Notes under the pieces: model-generated | Told to the model about the DNA's origin: nothing | Seen by the model: the letters and a program-made list of their open reading frames with translations, nothing else | Database searches by the model: none | NCBI GenBank assembly: GCA_900315315.1 | Contig: OMYT01000007.1 | Location: forward strand, 1-64,000 | DNA: 64,000 bases | Direction of reading: 5' to 3' | Origin: an uncultured Eubacteriales bacterium | GTDB taxonomy: Bacteria; Bacillota; Clostridia; Christensenellales; Aristaeellaceae | Made by a program: the position numbers and the translations under genes | Shown: positions 7,099 through 15,757 of the stretch, piece by piece | Position numbering within the stretch: the first letter of the stretch is position 1 | Layout: each line of letters begins with the position of its first letter

Positions 7099-8856
7099 AT
7101 GAAGAAGTTACTGATTGGCAATGAAGCGGTGGCATGGGGACTTTACAACGGCGGGATCGGGCTGGTATCCAGCTATCCCGGAACCCCATCCACGGAGATC
7201 ACGGAATTCCTGGCGAAGCATGACGACATCCACAGCGAGTGGGCGCCGAACGAGAAGGTTGCCATGGAAACGGCTTTCGGCGCAAGTCTGGCCGGCATGC
7301 GCAGCGTCTGCGCGATGAAACACGTAGGCCTGAACGTGGCTGCGGATCCGCTGTTCACGCTGAGCTATACAGGCGTGACCGGCGGACTGGTCGTATGCGT
7401 GGCGGACGACCCTGCGATGCATTCCAGCCAGAATGAACAGGACAGCCGGCACTACGCCATCGCATCCAAGGTGCCGATGCTGGAGCCTTCCGATTCCGCG
7501 GAAGCATACGCGTTTGCAAAGAGCGCGTTTGAACTGAGTGAAAAGTATGATACACCGGTGCTGCTGCGGATGTGCACCCGCATCGCCCACAGCCAGTGCG
7601 TGGTCGATATCGGCGAGCGGGAGGAAGTGCCGCTGAAGGATTATGTGAAGCAACCCTCCAAGTACATCATGATGCCCGGCTACGCAAAGCTGCGTCACCC
7701 GGTCGTGGAAGAGCGGACGGAGAAGCTGAAGGCGCTGGCGGAAGACTGCATGTATAACCGGGTTGAGATGGCAGAGAACAGCGAGATCGGCATTATCACT
7801 TCCGGCTGCAGCTATCAGTATGTGAAGGAAGTGTTTGGCGACAGCGTAAGCGTGCTGAAGATCGGTATGCCGAACCCGCTGCCGGAGAAACTGATCCGAG
7901 AATTTGCCGCGAAGGTGAAGAAACTGTATGTGATCGAGGAACTGGATCCGGTGATCGAGAACCATGTGAAGGCGCTGGGCATCGGGGTGACCGGCAAGAG
8001 CCTGTTCTCCGCGATCGGCGAATTCAGCCAGAGAACGATCCGCGAAGCCTTTGTGAAGGAAGGCATCGCCGTGAAGGATATTCCGGAAGCCCAAGGCGAG
8101 GCGCCCGCGGTTCCCGGCCGGCCTCCGATGATGTGCAGCGGCTGCCCGCATCGAGGCATATACTACACACTGGTAAAAAACCACATTACGGTGCTGGGAG
8201 ACATCGGCTGCTACACGCTGGGTGCGGTGGCACCGCTGAACGCACTGGATTCCACCCTGTGCATGGGCGCGAGCGTGAGCGGTATCCACGGGTTCAACGC
8301 AGCCCGGGGCAGTGAAACCGAGAAGAAGACCGTGGCGGTCATCGGAGACAGTACATTCATGCACAGCGGCATGACCGGGCTGGTGAACATCGCCTACAAC
8401 GCCACGAACTCCACCGTGATCATTCTGGACAACTCCATCACCGGCATGACCGGGCACCAGCAGAACCCGACCACCGGCTATAACATCAAGGGGGACCCGG
8501 CGGCGAAGGTGAACCTGGAAGCCCTGTGCAAGGCGCTGGGAATCAACCGGGTGCGTGTGGTCGACCCCTATGACCTGAAGGCCTGCGAGGACGCGGTACT
8601 GGAAGAACTGGCAGTGGAGGAACCGAGCGTCATCATCTCCCGCCGTCCCTGCGTACTACTAAAGTATGTGAAGCCGAAGAAGCCTCTGAATGTGGACGCG
8701 GCCAAATGCCGCGGATGCAAGAAGTGCATGAAGATGGGCTGCCCGAGCATCAGCTTCAAGGAAGGGAAAGCCCGCATTGACCGGACGCTGTGCGTCGGGT
8801 GCGGCGTGTGCAGCCAGCTGTGTGCATTCGGAGCGATCGGAGGGAACGAAGAATGA
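7099..8856 (+). CDS. iorA: Indolepyruvate:ferredoxin oxidoreductase, alpha subunit
   Basis: Catalyses oxygen-sensitive oxidative decarboxylation of aryl pyruvates (from Trp, Phe, Tyr) to arylacetyl-CoA and reduced ferredoxin, with the beta subunit encoded next. The N-terminal pyrimidine-binding TPP domain starts GNEAVAWGLYNGGIGLVSSYPGTPSTEI. The PP-binding TPP domain contains GDIGCYTLGAVAPL (about residue 366), MGASVSGIHGF and GDSTFMHSG. The C-terminus has two 4Fe-4S clusters (CRGCKKCMKMGCP near residue 537, and CVGCGVCSQLC). The 585-residue length is normal. ATG 7099 is preferred over the in-frame GTG at 7087 because family proteins start at MKKLLIGNEA. It overlaps iorB by four bases (ATGA), so the pair is translationally coupled. 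Confidence 0.96.
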   Translation: MKKLLIGNEAVAWGLYNGGIGLVSSYPGTPSTEITEFLAKHDDIHSEWAPNEKVAMETAFGASLAGMRSVCAMKHVGLNVAADPLFTLSYTGVTGGLVVCVADDPAMHSSQNEQDSRHYAIASKVPMLEPSDSAEAYAFAKSAFELSEKYDTPVLLRMCTRIAHSQCVVDIGEREEVPLKDYVKQPSKYIMMPGYAKLRHPVVEERTEKLKALAEDCMYNRVEMAENSEIGIITSGCSYQYVKEVFGDSVSVLKIGMPNPLPEKLIREFAAKVKKLYVIEELDPVIENHVKALGIGVTGKSLFSAIGEFSQRTIREAFVKEGIAVKDIPEAQGEAPAVPGRPPMMCSGCPHRGIYYTLVKNHITVLGDIGCYTLGAVAPLNALDSTLCMGASVSGIHGFNAARGSETEKKTVAVIGDSTFMHSGMTGLVNIAYNATNSTVIILDNSITGMTGHQQNPTTGYNIKGDPAAKVNLEALCKALGINRVRVVDPYDLKACEDAVLEELAVEEPSVIISRRPCVLLKYVKPKKPLNVDAAKCRGCKKCMKMGCPSISFKEGKARIDRTLCVGCGVCSQLCAFGAIGGNEE

Positions 8857-9425
8857 AAACAACGAGCATTATGATTGTCGGCGTCGGCGGGCAGGGAAGC
8901 CTGCTGGCCTCCAGGCTGCTGGGTACACTGCTGACGGATGAAGGATATGACGTGAAGGTCAGCGAGGTTCACGGCATGAGCCAGCGCGGCGGCAGCGTTG
9001 TGACCTATGTACGCTATGGCGAGAAGGTATACAGTCCCATCGTGACCGAGGGGGAATGCGACTTCATCATCAGCTTCGAAAAGCTGGAAGCTGCCCGCTA
9101 TGCAGCCTGCCTGCGCAAGGGCGGCAAGATCATCGTGAACACCCAGGAGATTGACCCGATGCCCGTGATTACCGGCGCGGCGGAGTATCCCGCGGGGGTG
9201 CTGGACGAGCTGAAGGCAAAGGGCTTTGACATTGATGACTTTGATGCCCTGACCCCGGCAATGGAAGCCGGCAGTGCCAAAGCAGTGAACATTGTGCTGA
9301 TGGGCCACTTTGCGAAACATACGGATATTCCGAAAGAAAAATGGCTGGCAGCCATGGAAAAGGTGATCAACCCGAAGTTCCTGGAGATGAACCGGAAAGC
9401 GTTTGACCTGGGATACGGAAGCTAA
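8853..9425 (+). CDS. iorB: Indolepyruvate:ferredoxin oxidoreductase, beta subunit
   Basis: A 190-residue gamma-type domain of the 2-oxoacid:ferredoxin oxidoreductase family: MIVGVGGQGSLLASRLLGTLL at the N-terminus, SEVHGMSQRGGSVVTYVRYG (substrate/CoA-side motif) and a helical C-terminus. The start at 8853 overlaps the iorA stop (ATGA) and the start codon follows AGGGAACGAAGA. Together with IorA it would feed electrons from aromatic amino acid fermentation into ferredoxin. A strong terminator 22 bases after the stop closes the unit. Confidence 0.95.
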   Translation: MKTTSIMIVGVGGQGSLLASRLLGTLLTDEGYDVKVSEVHGMSQRGGSVVTYVRYGEKVYSPIVTEGECDFIISFEKLEAARYAACLRKGGKIIVNTQEIDPMPVITGAAEYPAGVLDELKAKGFDIDDFDALTPAMEAGSAKAVNIVLMGHFAKHTDIPKEKWLAAMEKVINPKFLEMNRKAFDLGYGS

Positions 9426-9446
9426 GCAGAAATGAATTAAAAAGAT

Positions 9447-9490
9447 AAGGCCGTTATCTGAATGAACAGCATCAGATGACGGCCTTTTTC
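9447..9490. terminator. Bidirectional intrinsic terminator
   Basis: A 15-base stem (9447-9461 with 9472-9486, one G-T pair) has a 10-base loop, T-run TTTTTC on the plus side and A-rich sequence on the other. It lies between the convergent iorB and the minus-strand hypothetical gene and can serve both. Confidence 0.85.
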
Positions 9491-9507
9491 TTTCCTCTTC
9501 AGCACAA

Positions 9508-10005
9508 TCAGATATGACAATCGATCAGGTTAACATACCAGTCCCGGGGATAACTGTCCAGGATCTTTCCGAACTCGACAACCCAGTCAATGTCCTTTTC
9601 ATGTTCCGCGAAGGTTCCGAGCCACCAGGCATACCTGCTGCCGGGCTCCAGCCAGGTGCCGTCAGGCAGGACCAGGCAGAAGCAGAAGTGATTCCAGAAA
9701 CATTCCCTCAATGTTTCTCCCTGGGGATTTTTAGTCCAGGCCTCCCAGAGACGGGGACACTTCCGCTTCAGGTCTTCATCGGTATCTTCAGGCCGGATCA
9801 TCGGGAAATCTTCCAGAGTGCAGCATGATTCGCCATTCAACATCCAGTCATAACGGCCGCCGAACCCCAGGAAATCGAATTTGTGATCATGGTCTTCGAC
9901 ATAATAGGGATCGTCCGGATTTTCCGTATAGGGTCCGATCACGTCCAGGACGTCAAACAGGTCGTCGAGCGGATTTTCTGAAATAATCATTACGGGGAAA
10001 TGCAT
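9508..10005 (-). CDS. Hypothetical cytoplasmic protein, Trp- and Asp-rich
   Basis: The ATG at 10005 (MHFPVMIISENP) is chosen because GAGGTGG lies six bases upstream; the GTG nine bases earlier overlaps that site. The 165-residue product is acidic and rich in aromatic residues and Cys (DHDHKFDFLGFGGRYDWML, PRLWEAWTKN, GTWLEPGSRYAWWLG, DSYPRDWYVNLIDCHI), with no signal peptide or membrane helix. This layout, ending in a short sequence that begins around WYVNLIDCH, is typical of small single-domain proteins of unknown function from Clostridia. I cannot name a family. It is separated by 50 bases from the next minus-strand gene and has its own ribosome binding site. Confidence 0.7.
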   Translation of the reverse strand: MHFPVMIISENPLDDLFDVLDVIGPYTENPDDPYYVEDHDHKFDFLGFGGRYDWMLNGESCCTLEDFPMIRPEDTDEDLKRKCPRLWEAWTKNPQGETLRECFWNHFCFCLVLPDGTWLEPGSRYAWWLGTFAEHEKDIDWVVEFGKILDSYPRDWYVNLIDCHI

Positions 10006-10056
10006 AACAGCCACCTCTTTTTCTGAAATTGGTTTACCTTTTCAGCCAACGGATAC

Positions 10057-11895
10057 TCAGGAATTATTCGGAAAAACGTACGGATTGAACCCGTTCAATG
10101 CCATAACGAACCAGGCGGTTGGCGCAATGTGAGGCGTCGTTCCATATACCCAGGGAGATCCGTCAAACAGTTCGATACCCGTGGACAGATCCGGAACGGT
10201 GGCCGCGGGGAACAACCCGCTGTCCAGCTGAATGGATTCCAGTGCTTTCAGGGCTTCCTCCGCTAACCTGTTTTCTCCCCGCAGGCGATACATCAGAGCC
10301 GTGAAAGAAGTTCCTTCCGCCCACCAGCCGCCGTTGATGTTAGAAGCGCAGAAAGGATATCCGCCTTCCGGCAGTTTCATGCTTTCAACAATCTTCAGGG
10401 AATCTTCATAGGGGACGAATTCGTCTCCCAGCGCCATACAGGACCAGACCTGTGCGTCCAGCACGATGTTTTCCGTGCTGGGCGTTTTCCCGTCATTGGT
10501 CGTTCCCGTGAAGAACAGTCCCCGGTCCTGGTCATACAGGGACCGGATCAGTTCCAGCGCGCTTTCCGCAGCGTCCGCATATTTCTGCTCACCGGTACGC
10601 GCGTAAAGCTGCCGGAATGCAGCATAGGCATCGATATTATGCTCGATGGACTTGTAGGTGAAGACATAGGTCACATCCGGACCGCCCTCCGGCCACCCGT
10701 CATAGCCGCCTGTAAATCCGGGGGTCTCATCCCGGCAGTTTTCAATCACCCAGTCCATCAGGCGGGCGGCTGTTTGCAGATACCGTTCGTTTCCGTACAG
10801 CGCATCCGCCTGCAGCAGTGCCAGCGCAGCATAGGATGTATTGCCGACATTGCACCCGGTCTGATACCGGTCTTCAAACCATTCTCCGCTGTCCGCGTCA
10901 TACCAGCCGGGAAGCCGTGCCGCTCCGTCCCAACCCGGGAAGGCCGTAATATCCCCGGCAGCATAGGCATTCCGTATGCGTCCCGGCTGATACCGGTCGT
11001 TTTCCACCGCGTACACAAAGGAATCCAGCAGCTTTTCAGCTTCCTGCTGTTTTCCGGCCGAAAGAAACGCCATGGCTGTGAGCGCGTTATCATAGATATA
11101 AGCGGCATTCCGGATATAGATGTTGTCCGTGTCATAGGAGCGCAGCATCGGATGAGCGTCTCTTTCCGAAAAGTCTCCCGTGAAACGGATTTCATCCAGA
11201 TAGAACACGTTCTCACCCGTGCCGGATTTTTCGCCGAAGAGGGTATAACCGAAACCGCAGCAGATATTGCTCATGTCCACTCCGCGAAGATCGATGGTAT
11301 ACTCTGTCCATTCGGGAGTCAGCGTGATGTAGCCGAGGCTTTGCTTTTTTGCGCTGTCGTGAAAGGTTACGGTCGGCGTACCCCATTGCCCGTGGTATCC
11401 GAAACCGCAGGTAAAGAATTCAACCGTTTCCCCGCCGTTTGCCCCGCGGGCAAGGAAAGTCAGCGCTTCTGCCCCGGAAAGGTCCATTCCCTGACCGTCC
11501 GTGCTGCCGTCATTCAGGCGCGGAACCGATTCCCCTTCCGGAAGCCAGCCGTTCAGAAACAGCCAGCCGCCCCAGTCCGTCGGCACGGTGATCTGCGTGC
11601 AGCGGATACAGCTTTTACCAACAGCAGGGTTTTCCTGCCAGTTTTCATCCATATCCATGACCAGGGTAGCATCCCACCCGGCCATCTTTGCTTTCTGAGT
11701 AAAATGGTTTTCGGTATCCCCGAAGTCCCGGTAGACATAAATACGGCTGTATTGCTCCTTCAGCAAGGTTTCAAGCGCAGAAAGCGCATGGTCAGCCGCG
11801 GGCCGGAAGGCATCGTAGCCCGTTCCCTCCGCTGCAGCGGTTACGAGAACCATCGCCATGAACAGGGACAGCAACATGATCAGAATCTTCTTCAT
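10057..11895 (-). CDS. Secreted six-hairpin glycosidase-like protein
   Basis: Start at 11895 follows GGAGGGAGAGACGC; the 20-residue longer frame would place the ribosome binding site inside the gene. Residues 1-22 (MKKILIMLLSLFMAMVLVTAAA) are a signal peptide without lipobox. Residues about 45-235 look like a carbohydrate-binding jelly-roll (YTLFGEKS, NVFYLDEIRF at the end). Residues about 245-610 are alpha-helical with repeated Ala/Leu helices and aromatic loops (YIYDNALTAMAFLSAG, WVIENCR, YKSIEHNIDAYAAFRQL, WWAEGTSFTALMYRL, HIAPTAWFVMALNGFNPY), the pattern of an (alpha/alpha)6 six-hairpin toroid. Such domains are glycoside hydrolases or lyases; the exact family and catalytic residues are not assigned. 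It probably acts outside the cell on polysaccharide. Confidence 0.72.
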   Translation of the reverse strand: MKKILIMLLSLFMAMVLVTAAAEGTGYDAFRPAADHALSALETLLKEQYSRIYVYRDFGDTENHFTQKAKMAGWDATLVMDMDENWQENPAVGKSCIRCTQITVPTDWGGWLFLNGWLPEGESVPRLNDGSTDGQGMDLSGAEALTFLARGANGGETVEFFTCGFGYHGQWGTPTVTFHDSAKKQSLGYITLTPEWTEYTIDLRGVDMSNICCGFGYTLFGEKSGTGENVFYLDEIRFTGDFSERDAHPMLRSYDTDNIYIRNAAYIYDNALTAMAFLSAGKQQEAEKLLDSFVYAVENDRYQPGRIRNAYAAGDITAFPGWDGAARLPGWYDADSGEWFEDRYQTGCNVGNTSYAALALLQADALYGNERYLQTAARLMDWVIENCRDETPGFTGGYDGWPEGGPDVTYVFTYKSIEHNIDAYAAFRQLYARTGEQKYADAAESALELIRSLYDQDRGLFFTGTTNDGKTPSTENIVLDAQVWSCMALGDEFVPYEDSLKIVESMKLPEGGYPFCASNINGGWWAEGTSFTALMYRLRGENRLAEEALKALESIQLDSGLFPAATVPDLSTGIELFDGSPWVYGTTPHIAPTAWFVMALNGFNPYVFPNNS

Positions 11896-12156
11896 AAGCG
11901 TCTCTCCCTCCATTGCATAAGCTTTCGGTTGGTTCGTTTTGTCTGACTCAGTCAAAGAATGAAGGTGTGCCTCGTGAACAGAAACGCGTTTGGTTGTCCA
12001 TATCTCTATTTTACCATAAAGGTTGGCTGTTTGTATATCAATTCGGTGTGTTCAACAAAACGGAGCAGGGTATCAGACAGGATCCGGAGACCGGGGAATG
12101 CAGCAAGCAGCATCTCAAAGGGTGTCGAGCAGTATTTCATGACATTGTACGCACAT

Positions 12157-13047
12157 TTATACGCTGTGGATGAGGGTGACGGCGTCACGGATGTTGCGGA
12201 TTTCGATGAGATGTGCACCGTCGGCTTCCTCGCCGTCGAGGGTCCACTTCAGGTCCGGACTGCCTTCGAAGGTGAAACGGGAGGCCCGGAGAAAGCGCAG
12301 GGATGGGTTATCATAATGATGGGTCCGCAGGGCCGTCAGGATCTGGTTCAGGACGATGAGATCCGGCGGGAAGGGGATGAACAGAGCCTCGAAGAGGCCG
12401 TCATTCATATGGACTTCGCTGTTTTCCAACTTCAGGACGCCGCCGAGGGACGTTGAATTGCACACGGCGCCGAAGATATAATCATTTTCATACTGCTGAT
12501 CATCAGCAGTTATTTTCATGCGGATCGGATGAATATCCGCCAGGGAGCGGATACCTTCGAGAATATAGGCGGCATGGCCGAGAACATTTTTGACATTCTG
12601 CGGCGTAGACCAGGAAACGCTGGTAAAGGCTCCGAAGGAGGCGGTATAACAGAAATACCGGTCGGGAGAGAAGAGACCGATATCCAGCGTATGCGGACTG
12701 CCGGAAACGATGGCATGGGCTGCCTTGAGCGGCTGCGTCGGGAGACCGAGGCCGGAGGCAAAATCATTGGTGCTGCCACAGGGGATATAGCCGACGGGGA
12801 TCTTATACCCACCAAGCTGGAGGCCGGTGATTACTTCATTCAGGGTGCCGTCTCCGCCGCAGGCAACCACAAGGTCTGCGTTTCCGGTTTCATCGCGGGT
12901 GTAGTCTACGGCATCCCCGCGTTTCTCCGTTATAAAGACCGTACAAAGGAAGCCTGCCCGGTTAAAAACAGAAATGATCTCCGGGAGGAAACGGCGGCCC
13001 TGACGGGTGCCGGCGGTGGGGTTAATGACAAGGTGGAGTTTTTTCAT
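12157..13047 (-). CDS. Diacylglycerol kinase-family lipid kinase
   Basis: A 296-residue soluble protein of the DagK/YegS/LCB5 family. The N-terminal nucleotide-binding domain has VINPTAGTRQGRRFLPEI and the signature VVACGGDGTLNEVITGL (about residues 60-76), then GYIPCGSTNDFASGLGLP. The C-terminal beta-sandwich contains AVCNSTSLGGVLKLENSEVHMNDGLFE, with the conserved D-G-L end. It would phosphorylate diacylglycerol or a related lipid alcohol at the membrane surface. The start at 13047 has GGAGG seven bases upstream. It is divergent from the TIR gene set and has its own promoter region; I see no functional link. The 260 bases between its stop and the upstream start of the glycosidase gene contain no further gene. 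Confidence 0.9.
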   Translation of the reverse strand: MKKLHLVINPTAGTRQGRRFLPEIISVFNRAGFLCTVFITEKRGDAVDYTRDETGNADLVVACGGDGTLNEVITGLQLGGYKIPVGYIPCGSTNDFASGLGLPTQPLKAAHAIVSGSPHTLDIGLFSPDRYFCYTASFGAFTSVSWSTPQNVKNVLGHAAYILEGIRSLADIHPIRMKITADDQQYENDYIFGAVCNSTSLGGVLKLENSEVHMNDGLFEALFIPFPPDLIVLNQILTALRTHHYDNPSLRFLRASRFTFEGSPDLKWTLDGEEADGAHLIEIRNIRDAVTLIHSV

Positions 13048-13102
13048 CGATAGCCTCCGATGGGAAGGGAGTGAGGGAACACTTGAATTATATCAAAAAG
13101 GA

Positions 13103-13131
13103 TTGAAAAAAGCGAACAAATCATATATTAT
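13103..13131 (+). promoter_or_regulatory. Promoter of the TIR gene set
   Basis: TTGAAA (13103-13108), a 17-base spacer and TATTAT (13126-13131) lie 58 bases before the first TIR gene. The surrounding 100 bases are AT-rich. It is the only promoter-like sequence I see before the three TIR genes, so they may share it. Confidence 0.6.
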
Positions 13132-13188
13132 TACATAGAGTATAGCCATCTTAAAGCTTCATGTATTCCGAAAGGGATTTTCAGACAG

Positions 13189-14211
13189 ATGAAGAAGATC
13201 CAGCGCGGCTGCCCGCCATATGAGGGCAACGATCCATATCTCTATTTCTGTTTCGCGGAAAAAGACCGGGAAGCTGTGTTTCCGTTGCTTGAATATCTGT
13301 ATCTGCGCGGCGTGCGGATCTGGTATAACGTGGAAAATACAGCGGATATCCGGAAACTGAACCGGCAGCAGGAACGGATGAACAAGGCCACGCTGCTGAT
13401 TATCTATCTGACAGAAAACGCAAGAAACGACGAACGGGTCAAGACGTCCCTGCTGTATTATCAGCACGGCAAGCCGGTTATCGGCATCGACACGGACGAC
13501 GGAGATAACGAGCTGGCTTTCGGCATGACGGGCCGCGCGCAGCATGTGGACGGGCGGAACGGACGGAACCCGGAAGAACTGGAGGCAGACCTGATCCGGA
13601 CGGAAGGCTTCAGCCAGGAACTGATCGGCGATCCGCCGAACCGGATGAAGCTGCTGCTGAAGAAGGTGCTGAAGATCGTGGCGGTGGCAGCAGCGGTTGC
13701 GCTGATTGCCGTGACGCTGATCATCGGCAAACAGCAGTGGGGCTGGTTCCCGCCGCCTCCGACACCGACGCCGGTGCCGACGGCAACGCCGACGCCTACG
13801 CCGACACCGACGCCGACACCTACCCCGACACCCACGCCTACCCCGACACCCACGCCGACGCCTACCCCGACACCCACGCCGACGCCGACGCCGAGCCCGA
13901 CCCCGACGCCCACGCCGACACCGAGCCCGACCCCGACGCCCACGGTGATCCCGGATACCGTGTTCTTTGACGAACAATGGCTGACGGATGCGCTGCGGCA
14001 GACTGTGAGCGGCGTGCTGCTGACCGAAGAAAGCCTGGCAGAAGTCAAAAAGCTGGAGCTGGACAGGCTGCCGGCAGACCTTTCGGAACTGGACAAGCTT
14101 CCGAGCCTGGAGGTTCTGAGCATTCCCCAAAACCTGGCGGATGAGGCCGGCGAGATCATGGAGAAGGGCATCAGCATCGCGCTGCGTCCGGAGGGGAAGG
14201 GAACACCGTGA
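13189..14211 (+). CDS. TIR-like / membrane helix / Thr-Pro linker / LRR-remnant protein
   Basis: First of three tandem paralogues (340 residues). Residues about 15-120 are TIR-like: [21 protein letters not shown] (beta-A and alpha-A), [31 protein letters not shown] and [11 protein letters not shown]. The position of the catalytic glutamate in alpha-C is Thr here, so NADase activity is unlikely. Residues 161-182 form one hydrophobic helix preceded by KLLLKKVLK, so the N-terminus should be cytoplasmic. Residues 188-252 are a near-perfect Thr-Pro repeat. The last 88 residues contain a single leucine-rich unit ([31 protein letters not shown]) that matches parts of the large paralogue, so the LRR region seems reduced. 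It overlaps the next gene by four bases (GTGA), with GGAGGGGAAGGG at the junction: strong coupling. Confidence 0.82.
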   Translation: MKKIQRGCPPYEGNDPYLYFCFAEKDREAVFPLLEYLYLRGVRIWYNVENTADIRKLNRQQERMNKATLLIIYLTENARNDERVKTSLLYYQHGKPVIGIDTDDGDNELAFGMTGRAQHVDGRNGRNPEELEADLIRTEGFSQELIGDPPNRMKLLLKKVLKIVAVAAAVALIAVTLIIGKQQWGWFPPPPTPTPVPTATPTPTPTPTPTPTPTPTPTPTPTPTPTPTPTPTPTPSPTPTPTPTPSPTPTPTVIPDTVFFDEQWLTDALRQTVSGVLLTEESLAEVKKLELDRLPADLSELDKLPSLEVLSIPQNLADEAGEIMEKGISIALRPEGKGTP

Positions 14212-15644
14212 CGGAGTTTTTCAAACCCTATGAAGGGACAAAGCCTTATCTTTTTGTCAGCTACAGCCACCGGGATACAGCCAAGGTTATCGATACGATC
14301 CGACCGATCCACGACATGCACTACCGCCTGTGGTACGACGAGGGAATCCCGGCAGGCAGCGACTGGCCGAGGAACATTGCGGTACACATGCGGGACTGCC
14401 GGATGGTCCTGTTCTTCCTGAGCAAGACAGCACTGGCTTCTCCGAACTGCCTGAGCGAGATTACCACGGCGGCGAAGCAGGGAAAGACAATCCTGCTGAT
14501 GAAGCTGGAAGACATTCTGATTGAAGAGACAAATGAAAAGTGGCAGGAGGCCCTGAAGAGCGCCGTTATCATCGAACCGGATGACGACGCGGCGGACCGC
14601 ACGCAGCACATTCTGAATTGCCCGCTGCTGACGGATGAATTCCTGGGTACAGAAGAAGACTTTGCCGACGACGGAAGCAGAAGCAATAAACGGAATATCC
14701 TGACGACCATCGCGATCATCCTGGCGGCTGTGCTGCTGATTGTCGCGATCGGTGGGTCGGTGGGGATTGTGACCGGACAGATTAACTGGTTTGTGACACC
14801 AACCCCGCCGCCGACGCCAACGCCGAGCCCGACACCGACGCCGACGCCGACACCAAGCCCGACACCGACGCCGACGCCCACACCTACGCCGACGCCGACA
14901 CCGACACCCACACCGACGCCGACGCCGAGCCCGACGCCGACACCCACGCCGACGCCGACCCCGAGCCCCACGCCGACGCCGACACCGACGCCAACGCCGA
15001 CACCAAGCCCAACGCCGACGCCGACACCGACCCCTGCACCGACCGTGCAGCCGACGGCGAACATTCCCGAAAGCGCGAAGGCGCTGTTCCAGAAGATGAT
15101 GGACTTCCCGGATGATCAGCAGGAGCGGCGAATCCGAGCTGTGCTGGATGCGGCGGACGGGGATATCCTGCAGGAAAGACTGCAGGAGATTACGGAGCTG
15201 TATTACGTGGGTACGATGAGCCCGAAGAGTACGAAAGGGCTTGAAATCGGAGAGGACGGAGCGGTTATGATGAACACCGTTCCCGTGAAGCAGGGGAAGG
15301 TGAAAGACCTCAGCCTGATTTATATGATGCCGAACCTGAAGCATCTGGCGCTTGTGAACCAGCCGGTCAGCGATATCAGCGGGTTAATGGATCTGGTGCT
15401 GCTGCTGGACCTGAACCTGGCAGCGACAGAGGTGAGCGACATCAGCGGACTGACGAACCTGCCGAGCCTGCAGACGCTGAACCTGGAACATACGAAGGTG
15501 AAGGATCTGACGCCGCTGTCACGGGTGAAGGAAGGAACGACGGAGAAGGAACTGCCGCTTTTGACCAAAGTGACGGTCAGCAAGGATATGCTGCCGCTTG
15601 AGCTGGACCCGGATGCAACGTATGAGGTTATATTAGTAAAATAA
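14208..15644 (+). CDS. TIR / membrane helix / Thr-Pro linker / LRR protein with catalytic-type TIR
   Basis: Second paralogue (478 residues, GTG start coupled to the previous stop). The TIR domain (residues 8-130) is the best conserved of the three: [61 protein letters not shown]. Glu84 in SPNCLSEI sits where NAD-cleaving TIR domains carry their catalytic glutamate. Residues 164-190 are a membrane helix preceded by RSNKR, indicating a cytoplasmic TIR; residues 197-279 are the Thr-Pro linker. Residues about 300-478 hold one leucine-rich module ([66 protein letters not shown]). The TIR fold would produce an NAD-derived signal when the outer LRR domain is engaged; this function is inferred. Confidence 0.88.
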   Translation: MTEFFKPYEGTKPYLFVSYSHRDTAKVIDTIRPIHDMHYRLWYDEGIPAGSDWPRNIAVHMRDCRMVLFFLSKTALASPNCLSEITTAAKQGKTILLMKLEDILIEETNEKWQEALKSAVIIEPDDDAADRTQHILNCPLLTDEFLGTEEDFADDGSRSNKRNILTTIAIILAAVLLIVAIGGSVGIVTGQINWFVTPTPPPTPTPSPTPTPTPTPSPTPTPTPTPTPTPTPTPTPTPTPSPTPTPTPTPTPSPTPTPTPTPTPTPSPTPTPTPTPAPTVQPTANIPESAKALFQKMMDFPDDQQERRIRAVLDAADGDILQERLQEITELYYVGTMSPKSTKGLEIGEDGAVMMNTVPVKQGKVKDLSLIYMMPNLKHLALVNQPVSDISGLMDLVLLLDLNLAATEVSDISGLTNLPSLQTLNLEHTKVKDLTPLSRVKEGTTEKELPLLTKVTVSKDMLPLELDPDATYEVILVK

Positions 15645-15742
15645 GGGGGCTTTCCGATCGCCCCCTTAACCCCTTCGGACATAATGTTGGCTTTCTGAGT
15701 GCCCGGGGATACCGGGCGCGACGAACCCCCTGGATTCTTCGG
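15643..15742 (+). repeat. Two intergenic repeat copies between TIR genes
   Basis: A short copy begins at the TAA stop of the second TIR gene: AAGGGGGC / GCCCCCTT around TTTCCGATC, then AACCCCTTCGG (15643-15678). A second, long-type derivative follows (GGCTTTCTGAGTGCCC, CCGGGCGCGACGAACCCCC, ATTCTTCGG) up to 15742, directly abutting the GGTGGAGG ribosome binding site of the next gene. Confidence 0.85.
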
Positions 15743-15757
15743 TGGAGGTAGAAAACG

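Noticed and set aside
11896-12456. Plus-strand open frames overlapping the lipid kinase gene
   Set aside because: They are antisense to a kinase with a complete GGDGTLNE motif and lack start signals.
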